From contig JASXTE010000016.1 of the NCBI GenBank assembly GCA_030280995.1, positions 25,009,501-25,073,500 of the forward strand: DNA of 64,000 nucleotides, written 5' to 3'. A program made the translations under genes and the position numbers. The DNA is from Hemileia vastatrix. Taxonomy: Eukaryota > Basidiomycota > Pucciniomycetes > Pucciniales > Zaghouaniaceae. This document shows, one piece after another, positions 1-11,706 of the stretch (position 1 is the first letter of the stretch; the number at the start of each line of letters is the position of its first letter). The notes under the pieces are model-generated. The model saw only the letters and a program-made list of their open reading frames with translations. It ran no database searches and was not told the DNA's origin.

Positions 1-580
1 ATTTTGCTTTGTTGTCTTCACCTTTACAGTGCTTAATGAGAAAAGATGTTGTATGGGATTGGATGGAGAAATGCAAGGAGTCATTTGAGTTATTAAAAAG
101 GATTGTAGGGAAAGATATTCTTTTGAAGAAATTGGAGTGTGGACCAGGCACTGGGAAAATTACTCTAGCAGTGGATTCTAGTGTGTTTTCAGTGGGCTCA
201 GTTTTGATGCAGGAGAATGAGGAAGGTAATGATAGACCTGTCCTTTATGAATCTAAAACTTTTACCAAAGTGGAGTCCAGGTACTCTCAGTCCAAGCTGG
301 AGTTATGGGGAGTAGTGAAAATTCTTAAGAAGCTACAATGGATTCTTTGTGGGAAACATTTTGAGCTGCAGGTTGATGCGCTATCGTTGGTGCAAATGAT
401 TAGTAGCCCAAGTTTACCAGATGCGCCATGACTTTCTGAGTAGCGCAGATTAATTTGTTTTCTTTTGCTTTAGTCCATAAGCTGGGAAAATCATTCCCTA
501 TTCTGGATTCATTATCTAGAAGACCGTTGTGTGAAGAAGACTCAGAAGCCAAAGAATTTGAAGAAGATAAGAGATGGGTA
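1..580 (+). pseudogene. A1 pol remnant: end of reverse transcriptase and RNase H
   Basis: The window opens inside pol. The frame from base 9 aligns almost residue for residue with A2 positions 8940-9450. The RT thumb end is followed by an RNase H domain with an acidic residue in AVDSS (about base 172), a Glu in SKLELWG (about 300) and an Asp in LQVDA (about 372), the usual RNase H acidic set. The frame stops at 429-431, shortly before the conserved end of the domain. It continues shifted from 455 with the HKLGKSF...SRRPL motif that precedes integrase in this lineage. The stop and shift mark a pseudogene. No start lies in the window. Confidence 0.82.
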
Positions 581-760
581 AATAGGATAGATTATTTTTT
601 TGAAAGATTTGGAAGGAACGTCCGCAATGACAATAAACTAGCAGGCAGGTACTTCCGCGATGACAATGAACTAGTAACGTGGAATTTTAGTAAAGACTTT
701 AAAGTACATATTGACGATGCAAAGGATGTTTGTAGCAAGGGTAGTCTGAAACTTGATTGA
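455..760 (+). pseudogene. A1 pol remnant: RNase H to integrase connector
   Basis: This 101-residue frame starts with the RNase H tail (HKLGKSF, SRRPL) and runs into an acidic, charged connector. It corresponds to A2 9390-9690. The connector contains a short imperfect internal repeat: a unit reading roughly RNDNKLAG / RDDNELVT at about 624-680. It ends at a stop at 758-760, after which the acidic stretch goes on in another frame to about 900. This is probably spacer in the polyprotein rather than a catalytic part. The function of the connector is not known. Confidence 0.6.
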
Positions 761-907
761 CGGGAGGCTGAAGCTAGAAAAAGTAGTGGAAGAGTCAGAT
801 GATGAAGATGATTCAAGGGGAAGTCAAGACAGTAGTACTCATCTTGAAGAGGGGGAGTATTCTAAAGAAAATGAATCTACTGATGAGGGAGTAGAGTAAG
901 GTTATAT

Positions 908-2140
908 TTGGAAGGTAATATTTGTCCATATTTTTGCAATAAAAAGGTTTGGCACAATATTGAGAAGTGCGCTAAAGGCTATTTTATTAAAAATGGGAAT
1001 TTATTGAAGAATCAAGCTTCATCTCCTCAGTTAGTTGTTCAAACTAGGGAAGGGAAGGAGAAGATAATCAGGGAGTTACATGAGAATTTAGGACATAGAG
1101 GTCAAGATAAGACGTATTGCAGAGTTAGGGAAAGATTCTGGTGGCCCAATATGAAGAATGAAGTAAGAAATTGGGTTAAATATTGTCCTGAATGTCAGCG
1201 CAGGAGTTACAGAAAGCCAAAAGAGAAAAGTAGAGCTATGGGCGAAGATACTGTTTTTGGTAGGGTCAGTTTAGATTCAGTTCATATAAAAGAAGGACGC
1301 TTTAAATACTTTGTAGTAGCCAGGGATGATCTATCAGAATGGGTTGAAGCAGAACCATTGGTATAAATCTTAGGGAAAGTAATGTAGCTGAATTTTTGAA
1401 GAAAGCATGGGTTTATATATATGGGGTAATGAAGATGGTAACCGTAGATGGTGGTGATGAATTTTATGGAGATTTCCAAGAGGTATTAAAAGGTATTGGC
1501 ACAAAGTTACGAGTTGAAACAACATATTATCCTGAAGCAGAGGGAATGGTAGAAAGAGGGCATCAAGTTATAAAGGATGTGTTAGTTAAATTATGTGGAA
1601 ATAATGGGGAAAAGTGGAAGAACTACTTGCCATTAGTTTTTTTTGCGGACAGGATTTCAGTTAATATGACAGCAGAATTTTCACTGTATGAACTGATGTT
1701 TGGTCAAAGGGCAGTATTACCTATTGGTCTGGAGGCTGGATCTTTTCTAGGATGTGACTGGGATCAAGCGCGCTCAACTGAAGATTTGATTATAGCAAGG
1801 GTAGCGCAGCTTGAAAGGAAATACCAGTTTGTGGAGAAGGACTATGAAAGAATGAGGCAGATCTGGGACAAGTCAGTTAAATATTGGGATAAGAATTTAC
1901 CGCATAGGTTGAGAAAGCCATTTAACCCAGGAGATTTGGTTTTGTTTTATGATAGAAGTTTAGAAAGCCAATAAGGGATGATTTTTTCTGACAGATGGAA
2001 TGGTCCTTATAGGATAAGAAAGCAGATAAGTGGAGGGTCTTACTTACTGGAGGAACTGGATTGTACTGAGTGGAAGCAATGTGTGGCTGCAGATCAGATC
2101 AAAAGATTCTACCCAAGGGGTGTTCCAGTGATACAATAAT
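908..2140 (+). pseudogene. A1 integrase remnant
   Basis: The integrase would insert the cDNA copy into the genome. An HHCC zinc domain is visible (LHENLGHRG, then CPECQ at about 1189). The DDE core follows: Asp in SLDSVHI (about 1270), Asp in TVDGGDE (about 1446) and Glu in GMVERG (about 1551). A frameshift at about 1362-1396 separates the first Asp from the rest of the core. A stop at 1972-1974 cuts the C-terminal part, which is still recognisable to about 2140 (LVLFYDRSLESQ, FSDRWNGPYRI). There is no chromodomain. The remnant is closely similar to the A2 copy at 9900-11134. Confidence 0.85.
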
Positions 2141-2715
2141 ACCTCCGGAATGAGGAAAAAATACCAAAATAATACCTTTAGGAAGAGGTTAAACTAAAAA
2201 GTTATGATAAGCTTTGTTTTTCTATAAAGACTCACAGGATGCTTGACACAGTTGTGACGGATAGAGGGCGCTAACTTAAAATTAGGTGGACTATGGCTGA
2301 ACAGGAAACTGGCATAAGCACTCAGATGAGGATGTAGAGGAAAATGAAATCTTATCTTTTTATTGTTCGATGGGACATGACAAGATAGGCAATTGGATTA
2401 AAGGAGAGGCATACCATATAAATGCAAAAGACACTGGGAATTTAGCTAATGAGTTAACTAACCAGGAGTAGAATAACAATTTATAGATGGGGCACTCTAC
2501 AGTTCAATTCTTATTTGACATTTCATATTTCTGTATCACAGTAAAGGCGGTTTAGTTTTATGATTTAAAATGTTTATTTATGATTTTTTAGGGTTTAAAG
2601 TCTTTTAAAGAAAGTAGAGGGAGCAAATTTAGGTGCTCTAAACTTAGAAGAAAAGTATTATGGAAGACAGGTGTAGTAAATAGTGCCATGTCTAAAATGA
2701 TTATTTAAAGGCATA
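2141..2715 (+). other. A1 post-pol spacer, no gene seen
   Basis: This noncoding stretch after integrase aligns with A2 11135-11706. It includes the shared block around 2240-2275 (cacagttgtgacggatagag). It is probably the converging 3' untranslated regions of pol (+) and of the antisense gene (-). I see no conserved reading frame. Confidence 0.6.
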
Positions 2716-2934
2716 GTGTGGAAAATATATGAAGACTATATACAAGGAGAATGGACAGAGGAGGCTCATAAGGAGAGCACTAGTGGACTATTCAGTTTTG
2801 GGGTGAAAGCTATTAGGATATCCTTTCCAGTCTTCAGGCAAGAGGAAACGCGAGGATTGGAGGGAAATCCAAGAATAGTTGATGAGCTGATTTTGTTCAT
2901 TAGTTGACCTATCATTTCTATATGGATATAGCAA
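2716..2934 (-). pseudogene. A1 antisense beta gene, C-terminal piece, cut off by A2
   Basis: On the minus strand this reads IHIEMIGQLMNKISSSTILG and onward. It matches the C-terminal part of the A2 beta protein at 11707-11950. In A1 the rest of the gene lies beyond A2, from 15425 up to 16077. A2 therefore landed inside this gene. The frame drifts after about 2840, where A2 keeps a longer tail. No function is known; see the N-terminal piece for the Cys-rich domain. Confidence 0.7.
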
Positions 2935-4396
2935 TGTGGTACAGGCCTTTCAGGTAGCATAATTTTAGAACAATCAGTGCATGTAGTCCAGGAAGGACAA
3001 AGGGAGTTAGCGGAGTAGGTAGTGCTAAAATATAATATGTATTTGTGTGTTTCAAAGAACAAAGGAAATGGAAGCACGGAAAAGGATTAAAAGTCAGTGC
3101 GCTTGGATTTTACAGCGAGATGTGCCGCACAATGGGGAATTGTGTGTTATTGATTTAGTACTGTAAAACGCTAAACAATATGGATTTGGACTTTCCAATA
3201 ACTATGTTTTATGCATTAAGGAAGGAGTTATGGCTTAAGGATGACTCAAGTGCATAATATACTGCACCGCAGCTAGTTGGGTAGACTTACTGAAACAGGT
3301 AATAAAGGAGTCTAACTAGTAAAGTGAATTGTCAGAACTGGGTTGGTGAGCTCATATTTTGCAGCGAGATATGCGGCACAATGGGGAATAGTGTGTAATT
3401 GATTTAGGACTGCAAGCGCTGAACTATATGTATTTGTATTTTCCAATAATTGTTTGTTACACATGTAGGAACGAGTTATGGCTCAAGGACGACTCAAGTG
3501 CTTAGTATACTGCACTGCGGCTAGTTGGGTAAGCTTAATGAAACAGGTAATAAAGGAGGCTAACTAGTTATGTGAATTGTCAGAAATATGAACTTAGTAT
3601 TAAAAAAAGGAGAGTGGGGACTCAATCACAAAACTACCCAAGAGTCAAGGTGACTAGGATCAGCGTTAGAATGGGTCAAACCTGAAAGTAATGCTGAAAC
3701 ATAACAAAGGTATAGTCAAAAGTGCATATGTGGAGTATGAGTAAAACAAGTTAATACTAGTGTTAGTAATCATAGGGTATGTTTTAGGCGCTGTAAATGC
3801 AACAAGAAGTGTACGTAGTTGACTAATATATTAGTTATTGTTTTACTAATGTGGTTCTAGAGCCAGCGCTGGAGAGCCACTAGGGAGCTGTGTCTTGAGT
3901 ACTGGAAAAATATAAAAGGAGGACTATTTGATAGAGATAGGAGAGTCTTTTTGTAAGTAGAATATAAGAGGAATAGAATAAGTGAATTAGAGATATTTTC
4001 TGAGTCTTTTATCATTCCTGCGTCTGTGTGTATATTTCATATAGTATAGTGAAAAGAGCGCAACATAGAAATAATATATAGATTTAGCAGGATTGACTAT
4101 TATTAGAGTTATTTTATTGCTATAATAAGGCATATTCAAAGACAGTGCTTCAAGAGGGAGTAGCTGTGGATATTAGTGATTGTTAAGAATAGAAATATCC
4201 AGATAGTAATACTTGTTTTTCCTGATCTCTAAAACTCATCTCTAAACTTATAGATTTTCTAATCAAATATTAGTGTTACACATTATTTGGCTGTCTTTAA
4301 AAATAAGAGTGGTAGGCACTTCTTTTAAGAAATTGAAGAGGAGAAACAACCCATCTTGCATTGTGTCTACTGCTTAGTACTTTAGAACAGTCTACC
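2935..4396 (+). repeat. A2 5' LTR (1462 bp)
   Basis: It starts TGTGGTACAGG, right after the GCAA target copy, and ends TCTACC just before the primer site. It aligns with the 3' LTR at 14211-15424 and with A1's split LTR. It is about 250 bp longer than its partner because of an internal tandem duplication at 3105-3600. A candidate promoter region lies near 3890-3970, where the LTR copies share the block around GGAAAAATATAAAAGGAGGA (TATA-like). Confidence 0.88.
3105..3600 (+). repeat. Tandem duplication (about 249-bp unit) inside the A2 5' LTR
   Basis: Two diverged direct copies start at about 3105 and 3354. Each begins around CAGCGAGATRTGCSGCACA, and each runs through the landmark TATACTGCAC and the block AACAGGTAATAAAGGAG. 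The A2 3' LTR and the A1 3' LTR have one unit only. Confidence 0.85.
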
Positions 4397-4398
4397 AT

Positions 4399-4415
4399 TG
4401 GTGTCCCAACAGTGG
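4399..4415 (+). promoter_or_regulatory. A2 primer binding site
   Basis: TGGTGTCCCAACAGTGG follows the 5' LTR after two bases. It is a decayed form of the TGGTGCCCAACGTGGGG site of B and is like that of D. The leading TGG would pair with the CCA end of a tRNA that primes minus-strand DNA synthesis. I cannot name the tRNA. Confidence 0.75.
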
Positions 4416-4638
4416 CATAATTGTAACTAGTATTTTTTGATTAGATTGTTTTGTTTTTCAGGGCTTCGTCAAGAGGATGTAATCAAGCTGGTGCTTCAGA
4501 GGAAGAGTTGTAGGATCTACAACGAGTGAATCAATAGCCATTATCAGATGATAGCGTAGAGCTTTATTGTTAATATAGTCAGGTTTAATTACCAAGTGTG
4601 TGTTTTTGTGATCTCTGTTTCGATTTTATATTTCGGGA

Positions 4639-6960
4639 ATGGATCCTACTGCGACTACATCTAGGGAATGTCAGGAGAGGGTTAAATTGCCCAATTCTTT
4701 GGCATTGTTTCCAAAGATGGTAACAATGATTATTAGTTTTATAGATGAAAGATTGCGTTTTGAAGGCATTAATACCAAGAAGTTTTGATGCAGGTTTGAA
4801 CAAGCAACTGAATATGATATGGTGCGTCAAGTACTATTCTTTGTAACTAATGAATGCAAAGATGATTTAGAGGATCTAAAGGGGCATGAAGAGCAAAATT
4901 TTTCAGCGCTAAAAGATTAAAAGACCTTTTACAAATAAATGTGAAGCAGACATTAATTTAATTGGTCTTCCCTTAAGTTGATCTTTGCTGCTGTTACCTT
5001 TTACAAATAAATATGAAGCAGACATTAATATAATTGGTCTGCCCTTAAGTTGATCTTTGCCACTGTTACTTAACAAAGAAAATAATAATATTTGAGAGAG
5101 ATAAAAAGATAATAAGTAGGTAATAGCTAAAGACAAATCCTAACCTTTTACAAATAAATATGAAGCAGACGTTAATATAATTGGTCTTCCCTTAAGTTGA
5201 TCTTTGCTGCTGTTACCTATATACATTAGCTATAAGTTTTGATAGAATTAATAAAATGATCAATAGTCGGGATAAAAATTAATCCTGACCTAAAAAATAA
5301 AATAATAATATTTGAGTGAGAGAAAAAGTTGGGAAAACATTAGATAACCCAGAACATATATATTTGTATATCTCGCTCAACATGAATAAGCATCATTGAA
5401 CAGCAACACGCAAGAACGCCACTCAAATGTGGGCATGTCACTACACATGTGATAATAACATCTACTCATATATAAAAAAAATAAAAATAGAATTATAAGA
5501 TAGAAAATAGTAAAACACCTATTTGTTCATACAAAAGAACAGATTCTCAAGAGATGGCCAAAGGTTCCTGAGGAAACTAGGTATACAATGAAGGACCTGG
5601 ATATCTTGGTAAATAGGGTCAAAGCTAAAGGGGGTTTTTGAGACCCAAAGGAATTTAAAAGTTTTAGGGAAGACTTCAAACGAATAGTGGAATATTTAGT
5701 TAGGAATGAAGATTTTAGTGATGCTAATGCGTCTTTACCTTGGTTTTGTGAAGTGTTAGCACCAAACCTTGAAGACTGGGAAAAAAGGAGCTTGGATAAC
5801 AAAGGAAAGCTGGTTTAAAAAATGGATGGAAATTATAAGTACCCTGGATTAGAAGAAGTAGAAATGGCAGTGGAAGCTGAAATGGAGTTGCCTCAAGTTG
5901 AGCGTCGCCCAGCTAGGGTTGCTTTGGATAATGAGGAGATGAATGAAGATGCGTCTGGTGTACAATTGCCTCCTCAGATGTTGTCTCCTAAAGTCAAAGT
6001 TTTCACTAAGGAGCCAGATTCAGTTATGGCAAGAATTGATGAGTTGGAGAAAAAAGTAATTGAAGCGGCAAAGGCAAAAGAATTGTTTAGGCCCAAGAGT
6101 TTGCCTCAACCTTTGTGTTTTTCTGCTATGGTGTGCTATTATTGTAATAACCGGGGTCATAATAGGATGAGGTTTAATGTGCTTCAGTAAGATAAAGAGG
6201 AAAAGGTATTTTACGAGGACGGGACTACGCTTATGTTGGAAGACAGCACTAAGCTTGTTAAATACAAGGATTGAGGGATGCGAGCCATTGTCATCAATCA
6301 TATTAATAGAAAGTCTATGGAAGGCAGGTCTAGCAAGTGCAAAGAGCCTGAAATTAAAGAGAAAGGCAAGGATGCAAAGTCAGTCAACTTTGAAGTTACT
6401 TGCGCAGTGCTGGACTTTAAATTAAAAGAGGGAGCAGTTGCAGCACGTTTGGAGATGTTTGAAGCAAAGCACAAGAAAATAGCCCCAGCTACAATTACTA
6501 TGCCAAGAAGGACTGGCGCCAGGGATGTGAATCCAGAGGATATGGAGGAATTAGGGTATACTACTAGAGAGAATACACCTGCACCTATCGAGGCTTTTGA
6601 AATTGATGGTATGGAACCAGGTGGTTATGATGTGGATTATCAGGTAGAAGATCAAATGGAAATGTTGGAGGAGTCAGAGGTAGTACAGCAAAGAGCGGTA
6701 CCTGCTGAAGGAATGCCAGGAGCAAGGCATAAAACTCCAAAGAACCCACCTGGATGAGCGAAAGCTGGTGTGAAGGCTACTCAACCTAAATGGAGAATTC
6801 AGCGCCTGGTTCACTCTGATTTTCCTAAAGCGGCCAAGGATTTTCTTGTGCAATGTTTGAAGACTACAGTCTCTGTTCCATTGGGGATGCTGACAGCAGT
6901 AGTGCCAGATGTAGCAAATGGAATTGTGGATAATTGCAGGAAGCAAAGGATTGCTAATTG
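4639..6960 (+). pseudogene. A2 gag remnant with zinc knuckle, broken by an insert
   Basis: The frame starts at ATG 4639 (MDPTATTSRE). A region with a KKF...FEQATEYD pattern resembles the B gag start at about 31700 on the minus strand. It is interrupted at 4919-5540 by an unrelated insert and resumes at about 5550 (RWPKVPEE...). Stops occur near 4787 and 5817. The zinc knuckle at about 6130 reads CYYCNNRGHNRMR: the first Cys pair and the His are kept but the last Cys is lost. The C-terminal acidic, Pro/Glu-rich region (6278-6757) is still open. Gag would form the particle shell and bind the RNA; this copy cannot. Confidence 0.75.
4919..5540 (+). mobile_element. 622-bp insert in A2 gag with three 75-bp direct repeats
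   Basis: This AT-rich segment interrupts gag. Direct copies of AGATT flank it (4914-4918 and 5541-5545), a possible 5-bp target duplication. It holds three near-identical repeats of about 75 bp at 4923-4998, 4999-5070 and 5143-5218, each with GAAGCAGAC...TTAAGTTGATCTTTG. A second short motif (AATAATAATATTTGAG) occurs at about 5081 and 5299. It has no reading frame and no TG...CA ends. It could be a fragment of a nonautonomous transposon or an expanded satellite. The class is unknown to me and the borders are tentative. Confidence 0.45.
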
Positions 6961-7480
6961 AACTGAGTTTGATGTTGAAAAGCAGTCATTTCAGCCAGTT
7001 ATGGCATTAACTAGGGCGCCACATTATGCAGGACCCTTAGGGTATTTAACAATTACTGTAAATGGTAAGCAAATTAAAGCGTTAGTGGATACAGGTTCAC
7101 AAATCAATGTGGTGTCAGTGGGTGATGCTGGGGAGTTAGGTCTTCCTGTTAAAGATGGTTAGGGTACTGTTGCAGGAATTGGTGGAGGTAGGTTACCTGT
7201 TGTAGGTGTAGCAGAGTATGTATGCACTAGAGTTGTGGGAGCAACAAGGGATATACATTTTTATGTTCCAATGGGTGTAGTTAAACCAGTTTTAGGCATG
7301 CCATTTTTAATGGATTATTCTGCAACTATATATTATTGTTTGAATAAGACTATTGGAATATGGATTATGGGTGATTATGGTGTTCCAGTAACAGAAGTCT
7401 TAGTAGTGCTCTAGGATGGTGGCTGGGAAAATAAGTACTCTGGAGCTGCGCGGTTAGAGAAAGAAAGAGAATTTTATGAG
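6961..7480 (+). pseudogene. A2 retropepsin-type protease remnant
   Basis: An aspartic protease motif is visible: ALVDTGSQINVVS at about 7080, then GGIxGG-like glycine repeats (VAGIGGG) and a hydrophobic FYVPMG...LGMPFLMDY segment (about 7258-7315). This is the layout of the B and D proteases (VDSGSQINLIS...FLMDF). There are stops at about 7160 and 7412. The protease would cut the polyprotein. Between 7480 and 7860 the sequence is a degraded linker in which I cannot follow any frame. Confidence 0.78.
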
Positions 7481-7862
7481 GAAGTCTCAGATGACAAGAT
7501 AGGGAAACAGCCAGGAAGACGCCAATATTTTCATTAGGGACTGGGATTTTAGGTGTTACTATCTCCCAGGATGAGAGGAACTCGGATAGTGACCAGTCAG
7601 TCCAACAAGATGGGATACGTAAAGCGGTACTTCAAAGTGTCTTGGGAATACTACTGTAGAATGTATTATACCTAAGATTTTTAATTTCTTTGATTATTGA
7701 TAATGTTATGCTTATATTAAAAAGAAAATACCAAAACAGGATTTAGGTGCAACCCGTAGTTATATTAGAAAGGGTTGGATTTTAATTTATGAATAAAGCA
7801 GCAAGAGTTGTTTTTCAACAAAGTATAAACCAGTAGCCATTAAAGTTAAACCAGTTAGTGTA

Positions 7863-9073
7863 GTGATGCCTGATTTGAATCCTCCTTTGCAGAGGCCGGC
7901 GCTGTCCAGAAATACTTATGATACTCCTTTAACAAAGTTTCCGCCTGATTTTGTACCTACTAATAAGATTACGATGGAAAGTCTTCAGATTTTGGAGCAG
8001 AGGATTGGTTATCACAGGAAGAAAGGAAGTCTTTGTTACATGTTATGGTTTTTAGGCAAAATGCTATTGCGTTTTCAGAAGAGGAAAGAGGTTTGTTGAA
8101 ACACTCTTATGTTCAACCTTATATTGTTCCAGTTATACCTCATGAGCTGTGGCAGAAGAAGGCTTTTTTAATACCAGCGGCTATAAGAGAAGAGTATACA
8201 GAATTAATTAGGGGAAGGTTAAAGTCTGGCTTGTATGAACAGTCTATGTCTATTTATTCAAGTCCAGTGTCTTGTGTTGTTAAAAATAATGGTAAATTAA
8301 GGGTTGTTCATGATCTTAGGGATATGAACAAGGTTATGGTGAAGGACGCAGGAATGCCACCAACTCCAGAGGAGTTCATGGATTCTTTTGCGGGAGGTAC
8401 ATGTTATGGATTAGGTGATATTATGGGAGGTTACAATGAGCACAAATTGGATGTGTCATCCAGACCCATGATGACGTTTGAAACACCACTGAGGCCCTTC
8501 AGGTTGACAAGGTTACCGCAAGGCGCAACAAAATCTGTGGAGGTAGATCAAGCACAGATGATGTGGATATTGCAGGATGAAATTCCAGAACATGTGGGAA
8601 TTTTCATTGATGATGGAGGTATAAAACGACCAGCCAGTGATTATGATGGGGAAGTGTTAGAAGAGAATCTGTATATTAGAAAGTTCGTTTGGGAATATGA
8701 GATTACTCTGGAAAGATTGCTATTTAGGATAGAGGAGGCAGGATTAACAATTTCTGGGACCAAATTTGCCTGTTGTGTTCCAGCGCTTGATATAGTGGGA
8801 CATGTGGTATGCAAGGAAGGGAGAATTGTTACTAAAAAACAGGGGAATAAGGTACTTACATGGCCAAGACCAAGAAATACTAAGGAAGTTAGAGGGTTTT
8901 TAGGCATCTGTACATATGTAAGAATTTTTATTCAAGATTTTGCTTTGTTGTCTTCACCTTTACGGCGCTTAATGAGAAAAGATGTTGTATGGGATTGGAC
9001 AGAGGAATGCGAGGAGTCATTAAAGTTATTGAAAAGGATTTTAGGGAAAGATATTCTTTTGAAGAAATTGTAG
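7863..9073 (+). pseudogene. A2 reverse transcriptase
   Basis: The RT copies element RNA to DNA. The N-terminal segment (MPDLNPPLQRP, 7863) shifts frame near 8020 to the frame that runs to 9073. Landmarks are IPAAIREEY (8174), SGLYEQS, NGKLRVVHDLRDMN (about 8290), LTRLPQGATKS (about 8503) and the catalytic box GIFIDDGG (about 8598). This lineage has FIDD where most elements have Y-x-DD; B and D have the same, so it is not damage. The thumb motif EVRGFLGICTYVRIF lies at about 8887. A stop at 9071 (YG lost after KKL) separates RT from RNase H. Confidence 0.88.
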
Positions 9074-9450
9074 TATGGACAAGGTGCTGGGAAAATAACC
9101 CTAGAGTTGGATTCTAGTGTGTCTGCGGTGGGCGCTGTTTTGATGCAGGAGGATGAGGAAGGTAATGATAGACCTGTCATTTATGAGTCTAAGACTTTTA
9201 CTAAAGTGGAGTCCAGGTACTCTCAGTCCAAGCTGGAGTTATGCGGAGTAGTGAAAATTCTTAAGAAGCTTCAAAGAATGGTTTGGGGGCAACATTTTGA
9301 GCTGCAGGTTGATGCGCTATTGTTGGTGCAAATGATTAGTAGCCTGAGTTTACCAGATGTTCCCATGATGAGATTGGTAGCGCAGATTAATTTTTTTTCT
9401 TATGATTTAGTCCATAAGCCAGTAAAATCGTTCACTATGCCAGATTAATT
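9074..9450 (+). pseudogene. A2 RNase H
   Basis: This continues RT after the stop at 9071-9073. The acidic residues of RNase H are visible in LDSSVSAVGAVL (about 9107), KLELCGVVKIL (about 9230) and LQVDALLLV (about 9304). The tail VHKPVKSFTMPD corresponds to the HKLGKSFTMPD motif of B and D. A stop follows at 9446. RNase H removes the RNA strand of the hybrid. The connector 9450-9690 is degraded. Confidence 0.82.
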
Positions 9451-9688
9451 GTCATGAAGACCGTTGTGTTAAGAGGACTTGAAAGCAGAAGAATTTGAAG
9501 AAGATAAGAGATGGGTGAATGGGATAGATTATTGTTATGAAAGATTTGATAGTGACATCCGCAATGACAATAAACTAGCAGGCAGTATTGTCTGCGATTA
9601 CAATAAACTAGTAACGTGAAATGTCCGTAAAAATCAAAAACTAGATATTGACAATGAAAAGGATGTTTGTAGCAAGGGTAGTCTGCAA

Positions 9689-11134
9689 ATGGATTTAGGG
9701 GACGCTGAAGCTAACCAAGTGACTAGAAGTGTGCAGGGCGAGGTAGTGGAAGAGTCAGATGATGAAGATGATTCAAGGGTAAGTCATGACAGTAGTACTC
9801 ATCTTGAAGAGGGGGAGTATTTTGAAGACAACGCATCTACTGATGAGGGTGTAGTAATGTTAAGGTTACATTTGGAAGGTAGTAGTCAACCAGATTTTTG
9901 CAAAAAAAAAGTTTGGTGCAATATTAAGAAGCGCGCTAAGGGTTACTTTATTAAAAATGAGAAGTTATGGAAGAATCAAGCTTTGTCTCCTCAGTTAGTT
10001 GTTCAAACCTGGGAATGGAAGGAGAAGATACTCAGGGAGTTGCATGAGAATTTAGGACATAGAGGTCAAGATGAGACTTATCACAGAGTTAGGGAAAGAT
10101 TTTGATGGCCCAATATGAAGAATGAAGTAAGAAATTGGGTTAAATCTTGTCCTGAATGTCAGCGCAGGAGTTACAGAAAGCCAAAAGAGAAAAGTAGAGC
10201 TATGGGCGAAGATACTGTTATTGGTAGGGTCAGTTTAGATGCAGTTCATATAAAAGAAGGACACTTTAAATACTTGGTAGTGGCCAGGGATGATCTATCA
10301 GGATGGGTTGAAGCAGTGCCATTGGTAAATCTTAAGGAGAGTAATGTAGCTGAATTTTTGAAGAAAGAATGGATTTACAGGTATGGGGTAATGAAGATGG
10401 TAACCCTAGATGGTGGCGCTGAAGTTTCTGGAGAATTCCATGAGGTAGTAAATGGTATTGGTGCAAAGTTACGAGTTGCAACACCATATTATCCTGAAGT
10501 AGAGGGAATGATAGAAAGAGGGAATCAAGTTATAAAAGATGCGCTAGTTAAACTATGTTGAAATAATGGGGCAAAGTGGAAGAACTACTTTCCATTAGTT
10601 TTGTTTGTGGACAGGATTTCAGTTAAAAGGACAACAGGCTTTTCACCATATGAAATGATGTTTGGTCAAAGGGCGGTATTACCTATTGATATGGAGGCTG
10701 GATCTTTTCTAGGATGTGACTGGGATCAAGCGCGCTCAACTGAAGATTTGATTATAGAAAGGTTAGCGCAGCTTGAAAGGAAAGAAAAGTTTGTGGAGAA
10801 GGAGTATGAAAAAATGATGCAGATCCAGGAAAAGTCAGTTAAATATTGGGATGAGCGCTAAGAGCATAGGTTAAGAAAGCCATTGAACCCAGGAGATTTG
10901 ATTTTGGTTTATAATAGAAGTTTAGAAAGCCAATAGGGAAAGATGTTTTTTGACAGATTGAATGGTCCTTATAGGATAAGAAAGCAGATAACTGAAGGGT
11001 CTTACTTAATGGAGGAATTAGATGGTACTGAGTGGAAGCGACGTGTGGCTGCAGATCAGATCAAAAGATTCTACCCAAGGGGTGTTCCAGTGATACAATA
11101 TTACCTCCGGAATGAGAAAAAACTACCAGAATAA
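9689..11134 (+). pseudogene. A2 integrase
   Basis: The frames at 9689-10105, 10115-10561, 10601-10861 and 10943-11134 are in register apart from stops. Several of these are single-base, for example TGG to TGA at 10103-10105 where A1 keeps Trp. The HHCC zinc domain is LHENLGHRG...CPECQ. DDE residues are Asp in SLDAVHI (about 10235), Asp in LDGGAE (about 10408) and Glu in GMIERG (about 10513). The GPY/F-type motif NGPYRIRKQ is at about 10961. The protein ends with an IQYYLRNEKK tail and has no chromodomain. 4-bp target duplications go with this integrase type here. Confidence 0.86.
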
Positions 11135-11706
11135 TACCTCCGGGAAAAGGCTAAACTATCAATAATTTTTTATGTTTTTATGTTACCTCCGGGAAGAGGT
11201 TAAACTAACAAGTTATGTTAAGTTTTGTTTTTCTTAGAGGAATCACAGGAGGCTTTGACACAGTTGTGACAGATAGAGGGCGCTAACAGGAAGTTAGGCG
11301 GACTATGGCTGAGCAGGAAACTGGCATAAGCGCTTAGATGAGGGTGTAGAGGAAAATGAAATCTTATATTTTCATTGTTCGAGGGGACATGACGAGATAG
11401 GAAATTGGATTAAAGGAGATGTGTACCATGTAAAAGTAAAAGAGGCTGGGAATTTAGCTAATGCGTTAACTAAAGGAGTGATATAGTGAATTGTAGATGG
11501 GGTGCTCTACAGTTCAATTTTACATTTCATATTTCTGTATTGCAGTAAGGGGGGTGAAGTTTTATGATTTAAAAGGTTTATTTATGATTTTTAGGCTTTA
11601 CAGTCTTTTAAAGAAAGTAGAGGAGCAAAGTTAGGCGCTCTAAATTTAGAAGAAAAGTATTATGGAAGACAGGTGTAGTAAATAGCGCTATGTCTAAAAT
11701 GATTAT
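11135..11706 (+). other. A2 post-pol spacer with short TACCTCCGG repeats
   Basis: This is noncoding and homologous to 2141-2715. Three copies of a TACCTCCGGRA motif occur at about 11101, 11135 and 11183, the last two followed by a TTAAACTA-like block. It is probably the overlapping 3' ends of the pol (+) and beta (-) transcripts. I see no gene. Confidence 0.55.

Noticed and set aside
592..816. Minus-strand ORF over the A1 connector
   Set aside because: Shadow of the pol connector. It has no Cys module, no intron signals and no matching frame in A2.
4923..5218. Three spaced direct repeats as a CRISPR array
   Set aside because: Units of about 75 bp, two of them abutting, in a eukaryotic retrotransposon. 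No spacers of regular size and no cas genes.
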